Assembly (NCBI GenBank): GCA_963678705.1
Contig: OY783214.1
Span: 868,001-932,000, forward strand
Direction of reading: 5' to 3'
Length of the DNA: 64,000 nucleotides
Source: Panorpa germanica
Lineage: Eukaryota; Arthropoda; Insecta; Mecoptera; Panorpidae
The notes beneath the pieces were generated by a model. The model was not told where the DNA came from, made no database searches, and saw only the letters and a list, made by a program, of their open reading frames with translations. The position numbers and the translations under genes were made by a program. Shown here one piece after another: positions 39,608 to 53,636 of this stretch (positions are counted from its first letter, which is position 1; each line of letters starts with the position of its first letter).

Positions 39608-40782
39608 TTAGTTTATACTCGTATAAAATCGGGTTTTAAATAATAAAGAGAGTGTATTAATTGTTATAAGTAAACAATATATATGGTTTTCTTGAAAATT
39701 GTGACTGATTGTTCATGAACAATCACACTATACCAAGATCACGCAAAAAAAAAACATAAATTGTCGCATATTATAATACTATATAGAATTTATAGAAATT
39801 CCAGGTTGCCTTTAATAATGTCTGGTGGCCAAGTGCCCTTCGAAGAATTAGGCCGGCAAAAATCTCTAGGCACGTCTACTGCACTATAAAGAACTATATT
39901 CATTGTTAAACATTAATTTTACAAACCGATTACCGTTCCATGAAAAGAGGCAACTATCTAATGGTTGTCCTCAACTCTGGAACATGGTATTCGACAAAGA
40001 CTGTGTTTCTCACTCGATAGAATGTGTAAACGTATGTTTTGTCGAATGATAAAGTGATCCTTGTCGGTGCAAATAGTATAGAACAACTAGAAAGCCGTAC
40101 TTTAGCTTTTATAGATAAAATGTGTAGTTTCTTGAAGCTACACAAAATAGCTATATCTTCAAGTAAAACAAAGATGATGATTCTTGCCTTTGGCAAGACA
40201 GATGGGACTTAACAGAAAAAGAAAGAGCGACATTTTGGTTAACAATGACGTTAATTTTGATTTGCAACACAACTGGTACCTATCTACTGTGTGTGTGTGA
40301 TCGGCTCCTGCTACTTTAGGTGAAAAAAAAGATTAAAAGTGAGAAATTAATTACGGAAAAAAATTAAATATATTATATAAATACTTCTTCTAACAAAAAG
40401 TATTTAAGTTTATTTTAATATTGTGCTAATTTACTCTAAAATAAGTGTTTTTAAAAATGTTTGACAGTTGGAAGCCAGTGTTGAAAAATATGACTACATA
40501 TATATATGACGCGTACACGCAGTCTTATAAAAATAACCTCAAACCTGTAACTTTGTCGTTTTTAAAATAAAACAATAATAAGTGCGATTGACATAGAAAT
40601 TGATATAAGTTAGGTAAGTGTTTGTGCTAAAACATCAACTGGTTAGGAAATTCAAAAAATCTGTAGACCTATATAAGGAAGACCTTACATAACCACTACA
40701 AATATACGGAAAACAAAAGGTTGCTGCTCACTATCAAGTAAGTCAAATAACAATAACTATAAATAATATTAATACATAACAA
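39608..40782 (+). repeat. Satellite monomer 36, subtype C
   Basis: 1175 bp, twin of monomers 3 and 18, with private ccaggttgcc and ctcgatagaatg. Confidence 0.9.
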
Positions 40783-41954
40783 TTAGTTTATACTCGTATA
40801 AAAGCAAGTTTCAAATAATAAAGAGTGTATTAATTGTTATAAGTAAACAATATATATAGTTTTCTTGAAAATTGTGACTGATTGTTTATGAACAATCACA
40901 CTATACCAAGATAACGCAAAACAAAACATAACTTGTCGCATATCATAATACTATATTAAATTTATAGAAATTCTAGGGTGCCTTTAATAATGTCTGGTGG
41001 CCAAGTGCCCTTTGAAGAATTAGGCCGGCAAAATTCTCTAGGAACGTCTACTGCACTATGGAGAACTATATTCATTGTTAAACATTAATTTTACAAACCG
41101 ATTACCGTTCCATAAAAAGAGGCAAGTATCTAATGGATGTCCTCACCTCTGGAACATGGTATTCGACGAGGACTGTGTTTCTCACTCGAAAGGTTGTGTA
41201 AACGTATGTTTTGCCGAATGATATAGTGATCCTTGTCGGTGCAAATAGTAGAGAACAACTAGAAAGCCGTGCTTTAGCTTCTATAAATAAAATGTGTAGT
41301 TTCTTGAAGCTACACAAAATGGCTATATCTTCAAGTAAAACAAAGATAATGATACTTGCCTTTAGCAAGACAGATGGGACTTAACAGAAAAAGGGAGAAC
41401 TACATATTGGTTAACAAAGACGTTAATTTTGATTTGCAACACAAGTGGTACTTATCTACTGTGTGTGTGTGATCGGCTACTGCTACTTTAGGTGAAAAAA
41501 GTGATTAAAAGTAAGAAATTAATTACTGAATAAAATTAAATATAATATATAAATACTTCTTCTAACGAAAAGTATTTAAGTTTATTTTAATATTGTGCTA
41601 ATTTATTCTACAATAAGTGTTTTTAAAAATGTTTGACAGTTGGAAACCAGTGTTAAAAAATATAAGTAAATATATATATGACGCGTACACGCGGTCTTAT
41701 GAAAATAACCTCAAAACTGTAACTTTGTCGTTTTTGATATTAAACAATAATAAGTGCGATATACAAAAAAATTGTTAATAATTAGGTTAGTGTTAGTGCT
41801 AAAACATCAACTGGTTAAGAATTTCAAGAAATCTGTCGATCTATATATGGAAGACCTCTTATAAACACTACAAATATACGAAAAACAAAAGGTTGCTGCT
41901 CACTATCAAGTAAGTCAAATAACATTACCTATAAATAATAATAATACATAACAA
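40783..41954 (+). repeat. Satellite monomer 37, subtype D
   Basis: 1172 bp. It shares aaaagggagaac, aaagtaagaaat and cattacctataa with monomer 39 only, so the two are recent duplicates. Confidence 0.9.
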
Positions 41955-43125
41955 TTAGTTTATACTCGTATAAGAGCGAGTTTCAAATAATAAAGAGAGT
42001 GTATTAATTGTTATAAGTAAACAATATATATGGTTTTCTTGAAAATTGTGACTGATTGTTTATGAACAATCACACTATACTAAGATAACGCAAAAAAAAC
42101 ATAACTTGTCGCATATTATAATACTATATAGAATTTATAGAAATTCCAGGGTGCCTTTAATAATGTCTGGTGGCCAAGTGCCCTTCGAAGAATTAGGCCG
42201 GCAAAAATCTCTAGGAACGTCTACTGCACTATGGAGAACTATATTCATTGTTAAACATTAACTTTACAAACCGATTACCGTTCCATAAAAAGAGGCAATT
42301 ATCTAATGGTTGTCCTCAACTCTAGAACATGGTATTCGACAAAGACTGTGTTTCTCACTCGAAAGAATGTGTAAACGTATGTTTTGTCGAATGATAAAGT
42401 GATCCTTGTCGGTGCAAATAGTATAGAACAACTAGAAAGCCGTACTTTAGCTTTTATAGATAAAATGTGTAGTTTCTTGAAGCTACACAAAATAGCTATA
42501 TCTTCAAGTAAAACAAAGATGATGATTCTTGCCTTTGGCAAGACAGATGGGACTTAACAGAAAAAGAAAGAGCGACATTTTGGTTAACAATGACGTTAAT
42601 TTTGATTTGCAACACAACTGGTACCTATCTACTGTGTGTGTGATCGGCTCCTGCTACTTTAGGTGAAAAAAAAGATTAAAAGTGAGAAATTAATTACGGA
42701 AAAAAATTAAATATATTATATAAATACTTCTTCTAACAAAAAGTATTTAAGTTTATTTTAATATTGTGCTAATTTACTCTAAAATAAGTGTTTTTAAAAA
42801 TGTTTGACAGTTGGAAGCCAGTGTTGAAAAATATGACTACATATATATATGACGCGTACACGCAGTCTTATAAAAATAACCTCAAACCTGTAACTTTGTC
42901 GTTTTTAAAATAAAACAATAATAAGTGCGATTGACATAGAAATTGATATAAGTTAGGTAAGTGTTTGTGCTAAAACATCAACTGGTTAGGAAATTCAAAA
43001 AATCTGTAGACCTATATAAGGAAGACCTTACATAACCACTACAAATATACGGAAAACAAAAGGTTGCTGCTCACTATCAAGTAAGTCAAATAACAATAAC
43101 TATAAATAATATTAATACATAACAA
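41955..43125 (+). repeat. Satellite monomer 38, three-part mosaic E/K/C
   Basis: 1171 bp. It is E-like at the head (agagcgagttt), K-like from about 42225 to 42330 (attaactttac, gcaattatc, ctctagaac), then C-like (ttcgacaaagactg, aaagaatgtg) to the end. One TG is missing from the TG tract near 42637. Confidence 0.88.
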
Positions 43126-44297
43126 TTAGTTTATACTCGTATAAAAGCAAGTTTCAAATAATAAAGAGTGTATTAATTGTTATAAGTAAACAATATATAT
43201 AGTTTTCTTGAAAATTGTGACTGATTGTTTATGAACAATCACACTATACCAAGATAACGCAAAACAAAACATAACTTGTCGCATATCATAATACTATATT
43301 AAATTTATAGAAATTCTAGGGTGCCTTTAATAATGTCTGGTGGCCAAGTGCCCTTTGAAGAATTAGGCCGGCAAAATTCTCTAGGAACGTCTACTGCACT
43401 ATGGAGAACTATATTCATTGTTAAACATTAATTTTACAAACCGATTACCGTTCCATAAAAAGAGGCAAGTATCTAATGGATGTCCTCACCTCTGGAACAT
43501 GGTATTCGACGAGGACTGTGTTTCTCACTCGAAAGGTTGTGTAAACGTATGTTTTGCCGAATGATATAGTGATCCTTGTCGGTGCAAATAGTAGAGAACA
43601 ACTAGAAAGCCGTGCTTTAGCTTCTATAAATAAAATGTGTAGTTTCTTGAAGCTACACAAAATGGCTATATCTTCAAGTAAAACAAAGATAATGATACTT
43701 GCCTTTAGCAAGACAGATGGGACTTAACAGAAAAAGGGAGAACTACATATTGGTTAACAAAGACGTTAATTTTGATTTGCAACACAAGTGGTACTTATCT
43801 ACTGTGTGTGTGTGATCGGCTACTGCTACTTTAGGTGAAAAAAGTGATTAAAAGTAAGAAATTAATTACTGAATAAAATTAAATATAATATATAAATACT
43901 TCTTCTAACGAAAAGTATTTAAGTTTATTTTAATATTGTGCTAATTTATTCTACAATAAGTGTTTTTAAAAATGTTTGACAGTTGGAAACCAGTGTTAAA
44001 AAATATAAGTAAATATATATATGACGCGTACACGCGGTCTTATGAAAATAACCTCAAAACTGTAACTTTGTCGTTTTTGATATTAAACAATAATAAGTGC
44101 GATATACAAAAAAATTGTTAATAATTAGGTTAGTGTTAGTGCTAAAACATCAACTGGTTAAGAATTTCAAGAAATCTGTCGATCTATATATGGAAGACCT
44201 CTTATAAACACTACAAATATACGAAAAACAAAAGGTTGCTGCTCACTATCAAGTAAGTCAAATAACATTACCTATAAATAATAATAATACATAACAA
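43126..44297 (+). repeat. Satellite monomer 39, subtype D
   Basis: 1172 bp, duplicate of monomer 37 at a distance of 2343 bp, sharing three private variants. Confidence 0.92.
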
Positions 44298-45418
44298 TTA
44301 GTTTATACTCGTATAAGAGCGAGTTTCAAATAATAAAGAGAGTGTATTAATTGTTATAAGTAAACAATATATATGGTTTTCTTGAAAATTGTGACTGATT
44401 GTTTATGAACAATCACACTATACTAAGATAACGCAAAAAAAACATAACTTGTCGCATATTATAATACTATATAGAATTTATAGAAATTCCAGGGTGCCTT
44501 TAATAATGTCTGGTGGCCAAGTGCCCTTCGAAGAATTAGGCCGGCAAAAATCTCTAAAAACGTCAACTGCACTATGGAGAACTATATTCATTGTTAAACA
44601 TTAATTTTACAAACCGATTACCGTTCTATGAAAAGAGGCAACTATTTAATGGTTGTCCTCAACTCTGGAACATGGTATTCGACGAGGACTGTGTTTCTCA
44701 CTCGAAAGGCTGTGTAAACGTATGTTTTATCGAATGATAAAGTAATCCTTGTCGGTGCAAATAGTATAAAACAATTAGAAAGCCGTTCTTTAGCTTCTAT
44801 AGATAAAATGTGTAGTTTCTTAAAGCTACACAAAATAGCTATATCTTCAAGTAAAACAAAGATGATTATTCTTGCCTTTAACAAGACAGATGGGACTTAA
44901 CAGAAAAAGGAAGAACTACATATTGGTTAACAAAGACGTTAATTTTGATTTGCAACACAAGTGGTACCTATCTACTGTGTGTGTGTGATCGGCTCCTGCT
45001 ACTTTAGGTGAAAAAAAGATTAAAAGTGAGAAATTAATTACGAAAAAAAATTAAATATATTATATAAATACTTCTTCTAACGAAAAGTATTTAAGTTTAT
45101 TTTAATATTGTGCTAATTTAATCTGAAATAAGTGTTTTGAAAAATGTTTGACAGTTGGAAACCAGTGTTGAAAAATATAACTAAATATATATATGACGCG
45201 TACACGCGGTCTTATGAAAATAACCTCAAAACTGTAACTTTGTCGTTTTTGAGATAAAACAATAATAAGTGCGATAGACAAAGAAATTAATAAATATTAG
45301 TTTATTGTTTATTGTTAACCTCATATAAACACTATAAATATACGGAAAACTAAAGGTTGCTGCTCACTATCAAGTAAGTCAAATAACATTAACTATAAAT
45401 AATAATAATACATAACAA
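44298..45418 (+). repeat. Satellite monomer 40, E head / F tail with deletion
   Basis: 1121 bp. An E-like head joins an F/A-like tail that lost about 50 bp near 45290-45320, leaving the direct repeat tttattgtttattgtt at the scar. The same scar is in monomer 50. Confidence 0.88.
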
Positions 45419-46593
45419 TTAGTTTATACTCGTATAAAAGCGAGTATCAAATAATAAAGAGAGTGTATTAATTGTTACAAGTAAACAATATATATGGTTT
45501 TCTTGAAAATTGTGACTGATTGTTCATGAACAATCACACTATACCAAGATAACGCAAATAAAAAAAATAACTTGTCGCATATTATAATACTATATAGAAT
45601 TTATAGAAATTCCAGGGTGCCTTTAATAATGTCTGGTGGCCAAGTGCCCTTCGAAGAATTAGGCCGGCAAAAATCTCTAGGAACGTCTACTGCACTATAG
45701 AGAACTATATTCATTGTTAAACATTAATTTTACAAACCGATTACCGTTCCATGAAAAGAGGCAACTATCTAATGGTTGTCCTCAACTCTGGAACATGGTA
45801 TTCGACAAAGACTGTGTTTCTCACTCGAAAGAATGTGTAAACGTATGTTTTGTCGAATGATAAAGTGATCCTTGTCGGTGCAAATAGTATAGAACAACTA
45901 CAAAGCCGTACTTTAGCTTTTATAGATAAAATGTGTAGTTTCTTGAAGCTACACAAAATAGCTATATCTTCAAGTAAAACAAAGATGATGATTCTTGCCT
46001 TTAGCAAGACAGATGGGACTTAACAGAAAAAGAAAGAGCGACATTTTGGTTAACAATGACGTTAATTTTGATTTGCAACACAACTGGTACCTATCTACTG
46101 TGTGTGTGTGATCGGCTCCTGCTACTTTAGGTGAAAAAAAAGATTAAAAGTGAGAAATTAATTACGGAAAAAAATTAAATATATTATATAAATACTTCTT
46201 CTAACAAAAAGTATTTAAGTTTATTTTAATATTGTGCTAATTTACTCTAAAATAAGTGTTTTTAAAAATGTTTGACAGTTGGAAGCCAGTGTTGAAAAAT
46301 ATGACTACATATATATATGACGCGTACACGCAGTCTTATAAAAATAACCTCAAACCTGTAACTTTGTCGTTTTTAAAATAAAACAATAATAAGTGCGATT
46401 GACATAGAAATTGATATAAGTTAGGTAAGTGTTTGTGCTAAAACATCAACTGGTTAGGAAATTCAAGAAATCTGTAGACCTATATAAGGAAGACCTTACA
46501 TAACCACTACAAATATACGGAAAACAAAAGGTTGCTGCTCACTATCAAGTTAGTCAAATAACAATAACTATAAATAATATTAATACATAACAA
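45419..46593 (+). repeat. Satellite monomer 41, B head / C tail
   Basis: 1175 bp. The head is B/G-like (gcgagtatc, aaataaaaaaaataac), switching to C (aaagaatgtg, gactacatat). A private caaagccg is in the RT relic. Monomer 51 has a similar hybrid plan. Confidence 0.85.
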
Positions 46594-47763
46594 TTAGTTT
46601 ATACTCGTATAAAAGCAAGTTTCAAATAATAAAGAGTGTATTAATTGTTATAAGTAAACAATATATATGGTTTTCTTGAAAATTGTGACTGATTGTTTAT
46701 GAACAATCACACTATACCAAGATAACGCAAAACAAAAGATAACTTGTCGCATATCATAATACTATATTAAATTAATAGAAATTCCAGGGTGCCTTTAATA
46801 ATGTCTGGTGACCAAGTGCCCTTAGAAGAATTAGGCCAGCAAAATTCTCTAGGAACGTCTACTGCACTATCGAGAACTATATTCATTGTTAAACATTAAT
46901 TTTACAAACCGATTACCGTTCCATAAAAAGAGGCAAGTATCTAATGGATGTCCTCACCTCTGGAACATGGTATTCGACGAGGACTGTGTTTCTCACTCGA
47001 AAGGTTGTGTAAACGTATGTTTTGCTGAATGATAAAGTGATCCTTGTCAGTGCAAATAGTATAGAACAACTAGAAAGCCGTTCTTCAGCTTCTATAGATA
47101 AAATGTGTTGTTTTTTGAAGCTACACAAAAAACTATATCTTCAAGTAAATCAAAGATGATTATTCTTGCCTTTAACAAGACAGATGAAACTTAACAGAAA
47201 AAGGAAGAACTACATATTGGTTAACAAAGACGTTAATTTTGATTTGCAACACAAGTGGTACTTATCTACTGTGTGTGTGTGATCGGCTCCTGCTACTTTA
47301 GGTGAAAAAAAGATTAAAAGTGAGAAATTAATTACGAAAAAAAATTAAATATATTATATAAATACTTCTTCTAACGAAAAGTATTTAAGTTTATTTTAAT
47401 ATTGTGCTAAATTAATCTGAAATAAGTGTTTTGAAAAATGTTTGACAGTTGGAAACCAGTGTTGAAAAATATAACTAAATATATATATGACGCGTACACG
47501 CGGTCTTATGAAAATAACCTCAAAACTGTAACTTTGTCGTTTTTGAGATAAAACAATAATAAGTGCGATAGACAAAGAAATTAATAATAATTAGTTTATT
47601 GTTAATGCTAAAACATCAACTGGTTAGGAAATTCAAGAAATCTGTAGACCTATATAAGGAAAACCTCATATAAACACTATAAATATACGGAAAACTAAAG
47701 GTTGCTGCTCACTATCAAGTAAGTCAAATAACATTAACTATAAATAATAATAATACATAACAA
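46594..47763 (+). repeat. Satellite monomer 42, subtype F
   Basis: 1170 bp and start of the third full F-to-M cassette. Private changes are cagatgaaactt and gctaaattaatc. Confidence 0.9.
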
Positions 47764-48938
47764 TTAGTTTATACTCGTATAAAAGCGAGTATCACATAAT
47801 AAAGAGAGTGTATTAATTGTTACAAGTAAACAATATATATGGTTTTCTTGAAAATTGTGACTGATTGTTCATGAACAATCACACTATACCAAGATAACGC
47901 AAATAAAAAAAATAACTTGTCGCATATTATAATACTATATAGAATTTATAGAAATTCCAGGGTGCCTTTAATAATGTCTGGTGGCCAAGTGCCCTTCGAA
48001 GAATTAGGCCGGCAAAAATCTCTAGGAACTTCTACTGCACTATGGAGAACTATATTCATTGTTAAACATTAATTTTACAAACCGATTACCGTTCCATGAA
48101 AAGAGGCAACTATTTAATGGTTGTCCTCAACTCTGGAACATGGTATTCGACAAGGACTGTGTTTCTTACTCAAAAGGTTGTGTAAACGTATGTCTTATCA
48201 AATGATAAAGTGATCCTTGTCAGTGCAAATAGTATAGAACAACTAGAAAGCCGTTCTTTAGCTTCTATAGATAAAATGTGAAGTTTCTTGAAGCTACACA
48301 AAATGGCTATATCTTTAAGTAAAACAAAGATGATGATCCTTGCCTTTGGCAAGACAGATGGGACTTAACAGAAAAAGGAAGAACTACATATTGTTTAACA
48401 AAGACGTTAATTAGGATTTGCAATACAAGTGGTACCTATCTACTGTGTGTGTGTGATCAGCTCCTGCTACTTTAGGTGAAAAAAGTGATTATAAGTGAAA
48501 AATTAATTACTGAAAAAAATTTAATATATTATATAAATACTACTTCTAACGAAAAGTTTTTAAGTTTATTTTAATATTGTGCTAATTTAATCTAAAATAA
48601 GTGTTTTTAAAAATGTTTGACAGTTGGAAACCAGTGTTGAAAAATATAAATAAATATATATATGACGCGTACACGCAGTCTTATAAAAATAACCTTAAAA
48701 TTGTAACTATGTCGTTTTTCAGATAAAACAATAATAAGTGCGATACACAAAGAAATTGATAATAATAACGTTACTGTTAGTGCTGAGACATCAACTTGTT
48801 AGGAAATTCAAGAAATTTGTAGACCTATATAAAGAAGACCTGATATAAACACTACAAATATACGGAAAACAAAAGGTTGTTGCTCACTATCAAGTAAGTC
48901 AAATAACATTAACTATTAATAATATTAATACATAACAA
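47764..48938 (+). repeat. Satellite monomer 43, subtype G
   Basis: 1175 bp. It begins with the standard ttagtttatac rather than the ttattttgtac of the other G units but keeps aaaatgtgaag. Confidence 0.9.
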
Positions 48939-50115
48939 TTAGTTTATACTCGTATAAAATCGGGTTTTAAATAATAAAGAGAGTGTATTAATTGTTATAA
49001 GTAAACAATATATATGGTTTTCTTGAAAATTGTGACTGATTGTTCATGAACAATCACACTATACCAAGATCACGCAAAAAAAAAAACATAAATTGTCGCA
49101 TATTATAATACTATATAGAATTTATAGAAATTCCAGGGTGCCTTTAATAATGTCTGGTGGCCAAGTGCCCTTCGAAGAATTAGGCCGGCAAAAATCTCTA
49201 GGAACTTCTACTGCACTATGGAGAACTATATTCATAGTTAAACATTAATTTTACAAACCGATTACCGTTCCATGAAAAGAGGCAACTATCTAATGGTTGT
49301 CCTCAACTCTGGAACATGGTATTCGACAAAGACTGTGTTTCTCACTCGAAAGGTTGTGTAAACGTATGTTTTGTCGAATGATAAAGTGATCCTTGTCGGT
49401 GCAAATAGTATAGAACAACTAGAAAGCCGTTCTTTAGCTTTTATAGATAAAATGTGTAGTTTCTTGAAGCTACACAAAATAGCTATATCTTCAAGTAAAA
49501 CAAAGATGATGATTCTTGCCTTTGGCAAGACAGATGGGACTTAACAGAAAAAGAAAGAGCGACAATTTGGTTAACAATGACGTTAATTTTGATTTGCAAC
49601 ACAACTGGTACCTATCTACTGTGTGTGTGTGATCAGCTCCTGCTACTTTAGGTGAAAAAAAAAGAATAAAAGTGAGAAATTAATTACGGAAAAAAATTAA
49701 ATATATTATATAAATACTTCCTCTAACGAAAAGTATTTAAGTTTATTTTAATATTGTGCTAATTTACTCTAAAATAAGTGTTTTTAAAAATGTTTGACAG
49801 TTGGAAGCCAGTGTTGAAAAATATAACTAAATATATATATGACGCGTACACGCGGTCTTATGAAAATAACCTCAAAACTGTAACTTTGTCGTTTTTGAGA
49901 TAAAACAATAATAAGTGCGATAGACAAAGAAATTGATAATAATTAAGTTACTGTTAGTGCTAAAACATCAACTGGTTAGGAAATTAAAGAAATTTGTAGA
50001 CCTATATAAGGAAGACCTGATATAAACACTACAAATATACGGAAAACAAAAGGTTGCTGCTCACTATTAAGTAAGTCAAATAACATTAACTAAAAATAAT
50101 ATTAATACATACCAA
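48939..50115 (+). repeat. Satellite monomer 44, subtype H
   Basis: 1177 bp, twin of monomers 8 and 28, with aacatggtattcg where those have aacatagtattcg. Confidence 0.9.
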
Positions 50116-51291
50116 TTAGTTTATACTCGTATAAAATCGAGTTTTAAATAAAAAAGAGAGTGTATTTATTGTTATAAGTAAACAATATATATAGTTTTCT
50201 TAAAAAAATTGTGACTAATTGTTCATGAACAATCACACTATACCAAGATAACGCAAAAAAAAACATAACTTGTCTCATATTATAATACTATATAGAATTT
50301 ATAGAAATTCCAGGGTGCCTTTAACAATGTCTGGTGGCCAAGTGCCCTTTGAAGAATTAGGCCGGCAAAAATCTCTAGAAATGTCTACTGCACTATGGAG
50401 AACTATATTCATTGTTAAACATTAATTTTACAAACCGATTACCGTTCCATGAAAAGAGGCAACTATCTAATGGTTGTCCTCAACTCTGGAACATGGTATT
50501 CGACAAAGACTGTGTTTCTCACTCGAAAGGTTGTGTAAACGTATGTTTTGTCGAATGATAAAGTGATCCTTGTCGGTGCAAATAGTATAGAACAACTAGA
50601 AAGCCGTTCTTTAGCTTTTATAGATAAAATGTGTAGTTTCTTGAAGCTACACAAAATAGCTATATCTTCAAGTAAAACAAAGATGATGATTCTTGCCTTT
50701 GGCAAGACAGATGGGACTTAACACAAAAAGAAAGAGCGACATTTTGGTTAACAAAGACGTTAATTTTGATTTGCAACACAACTGGTACCTATCTACTGTG
50801 TGTGTGTGATCGGCTTCTGCTACTTTAGGTGAAAAAAGTGATAAAAAGTGAGAAATTAATTACGGAAAAAAATTAAATATATTATATAAATACTTCTTCT
50901 AACGAAAAGTGTTAAAGTTTATTTTAATATTGTGCTAATTTAATCTAAAATAAGTGTTTTAAAAAATGTTTGACAGTTGGAAGCCAGTGTTGAAAAATAT
51001 GACTACATAAATATATGACGCGTACACGCAGTCTTATAAAAATAACCTCAAACCTGTAACTTTGTCGTTTTTAAAATAAAACAATAATAAGTGCGATTGC
51101 CATAGAAATTAATGTAAGTTAGGTAAGTGTTTGTGCTAAAACATCAACTGGTTAGGAAATTCAAGAAATCTGTAGACCTATATAAGAAAGACCTTACAAA
51201 ACCACTACAAATATACGGAAAACAAAAGGTTGCTGCTCACTATCAAGTAAGTCAAATAACAATAACTATAAATAATATTAATACATAACAA
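50116..51291 (+). repeat. Satellite monomer 45, subtype I
   Basis: 1176 bp. It has tgttttgtcg rather than tgttatgtcg and a private taaatatatgacg, which shortens the AT run before the CpG-dense motif. Confidence 0.9.
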
Positions 51292-52461
51292 TTAGTTTAT
51301 ACTCGTATAAAAGCAAGTTTCAAATAATAAAGAGTGTATTAATTGTTATAAGTAAACAATATATATGGTTTTCTTGAAAATTGTGACTGATTGTTTATGA
51401 ACAATCACACTATACCAAGATAACGCAAAACAAAAGATAACTTGTCGCATATCATAATACTATATTAAATTTATAGAAATTCAGGGTGCCTTTAATAATG
51501 TCTGGTGGCCAAGTGCCCTTAGAAGAATTAGGCCGGCAAAATTCTCTAGGAACGTCTACTGCACTATCGAGAACTATATTCATTGTTAAACATTAATTTT
51601 ACAAACCGATTACCGTTCCATAAAAAGAGGCAAGTATCTAATGGATGTCCTCACCTCTGGAACATGGTATTCGACGAGGACTGTGTTTCTCACTCGAAAG
51701 GTTGTGTAAACGTATGTTTTGCCGAATGATAAAGTGATCCTTGTCGGTGCAAATAGTAGAGAACAACTAGAAAGCCGTTCTTTAGCTTCTATAAATAAAA
51801 TGTGTAGTTTCTTGAAGCTACACAAAATGGCTATATCTTTAAGTAAAACAAAGATAATGATACTTACCTTTAGCAAGACAGATGGGACTTAACAGAAAAA
51901 GGAAGAACTACATATTGGTTAACAAAGACGTAAATTTTGATTTGCAACACAAGTGGTACTTATCTACTGTGTGTGTGTGATCGGCTACTGCTACTTTAGG
52001 TGAAAAAAGTGATTAAAAGTGAGAAATTAATTACTGAATAAAATTAAATATTTAAATAAATACTTCTTCTAACGAAAAGTATTTAAGTTTATTTTAATAT
52101 TGTGCTAATTTATTCTACAATAAGTGTTTTTAAAAATGTTTGACAGTTGGAAACCAGTGTTAAAAAATATAAGTAAATATATATATGACGCGTACACGCG
52201 GTCTTATGAAAATAACCTCAAAACTGTAACTTTGTCGTTTTTGATATTAAACAATAATAAGTGCGATATACAAAAAAATTGATAATAATTAGGTTAGTGT
52301 TAGTGCTAAAACATCAACTGGTTAAGAATTTCAAGAAATCTGTCGATCTATATATGGAAGACCTCTTATAAACACTACAAATATACGAAAAACAAAAGGT
52401 TGCTGCTTACTATCAAGTAAGTCAAATAACATTAACTATAAATAATAATAATACATAACAA
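51292..52461 (+). repeat. Satellite monomer 46, subtype J
   Basis: 1170 bp, twin of monomers 10 and 30, with aaattcagggtg and a shortened aatatttaaataaat. Confidence 0.9.
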
Positions 52462-53636
52462 TTAGTTTATACTCGTATAAGAGCGAGTTTCAAATAATAA
52501 AGAGAGTGTATTAATTGTTATAAGTAAACAATATATATGGTTTTCTTGAAAATTGTGACTGATTGTTTATGAACAATCACACTATACTTAGATAACGCAA
52601 AAAAAAAACATAACTTGTCGCATATTATAATACTATATAGAATTTATAGAAATTCCAGGGTGCCTTTAATAATGTCTGGTGGCCAAGTGACCTTCGAAGA
52701 ATTAGGCCGGCAAAAATCTCTAGGAACGTCTACTGCACTATGGAGAACTATATTCAATGTTAAACATTAACTTTACAAACCGATTACCGTTCCATAAAAA
52801 GAGGCAATTATCTAATGGTTGTCCTCAACTCTAGAACATGGTATTTGACGAGGACTGTGTTTCTCACTCGAAAGGTTGTGTAAACGTATGTTTTGTCGAA
52901 TGATAAAGTGATCCTTGTCGATGCAAATAGTATAGAACAACTAGAAGGCTGTTCCTTAGCTTCTATAGATAAAATGTGTAGTTTCTTGAAGCTACACAAA
53001 ATAGCTATATCTTCAAGTAAAACAAAGATTATGATTCTTGCCTTTGGCAAGACAGATGGGACTTAACAGAAAAAGAAAGAGCTAAATTTTGGTTAACAAA
53101 GACGTTAATTTTGATTTGCAACACAACTGGTACCTATCTACTGTGTGTGTGTGATCGGCTCCTGCTACTTTAGGTGAAAAAAGTGATAAAAAGTGAGAAA
53201 TTAATTACGGAAAAAAATTAAATATATTATATAAATACTTCTTCTAACGAAAAGTGTTAAAGTTTATTTTAATATTGTGCTAATTTAATCTAATATAAGT
53301 GTTTTAAAAAATGTTTGACAGTTGGAAACCAGTGTTGAAAAATATAACTAAATATATATATGTCGCGTACACGCAGTCTTACGAAAATAACCTCAAAACT
53401 GTAACTTTGTCGTTTTTGAGATAAAACAATAATAAGTGCGATAGACATAGAAATTGATATAAGTTAGGTAAGTGTTTGTGCTAAAACATTAACTGGTTAG
53501 GAAATTCAAGAAATCTGTAGACCTTTATAAGGAAGACCTTACATAACCACTACAAATATACGGAAAACAAAAGGTTGCTGCTCACTATCAAGTAAGTCAA
53601 ATAACAATAACTATAAATAATATTAATACATAACAA
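52462..53636 (+). repeat. Satellite monomer 47, subtype K
   Basis: 1175 bp, twin of monomers 11 and 31, with private aagtgaccttcg and ttcaatgttaaac. Confidence 0.9.
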
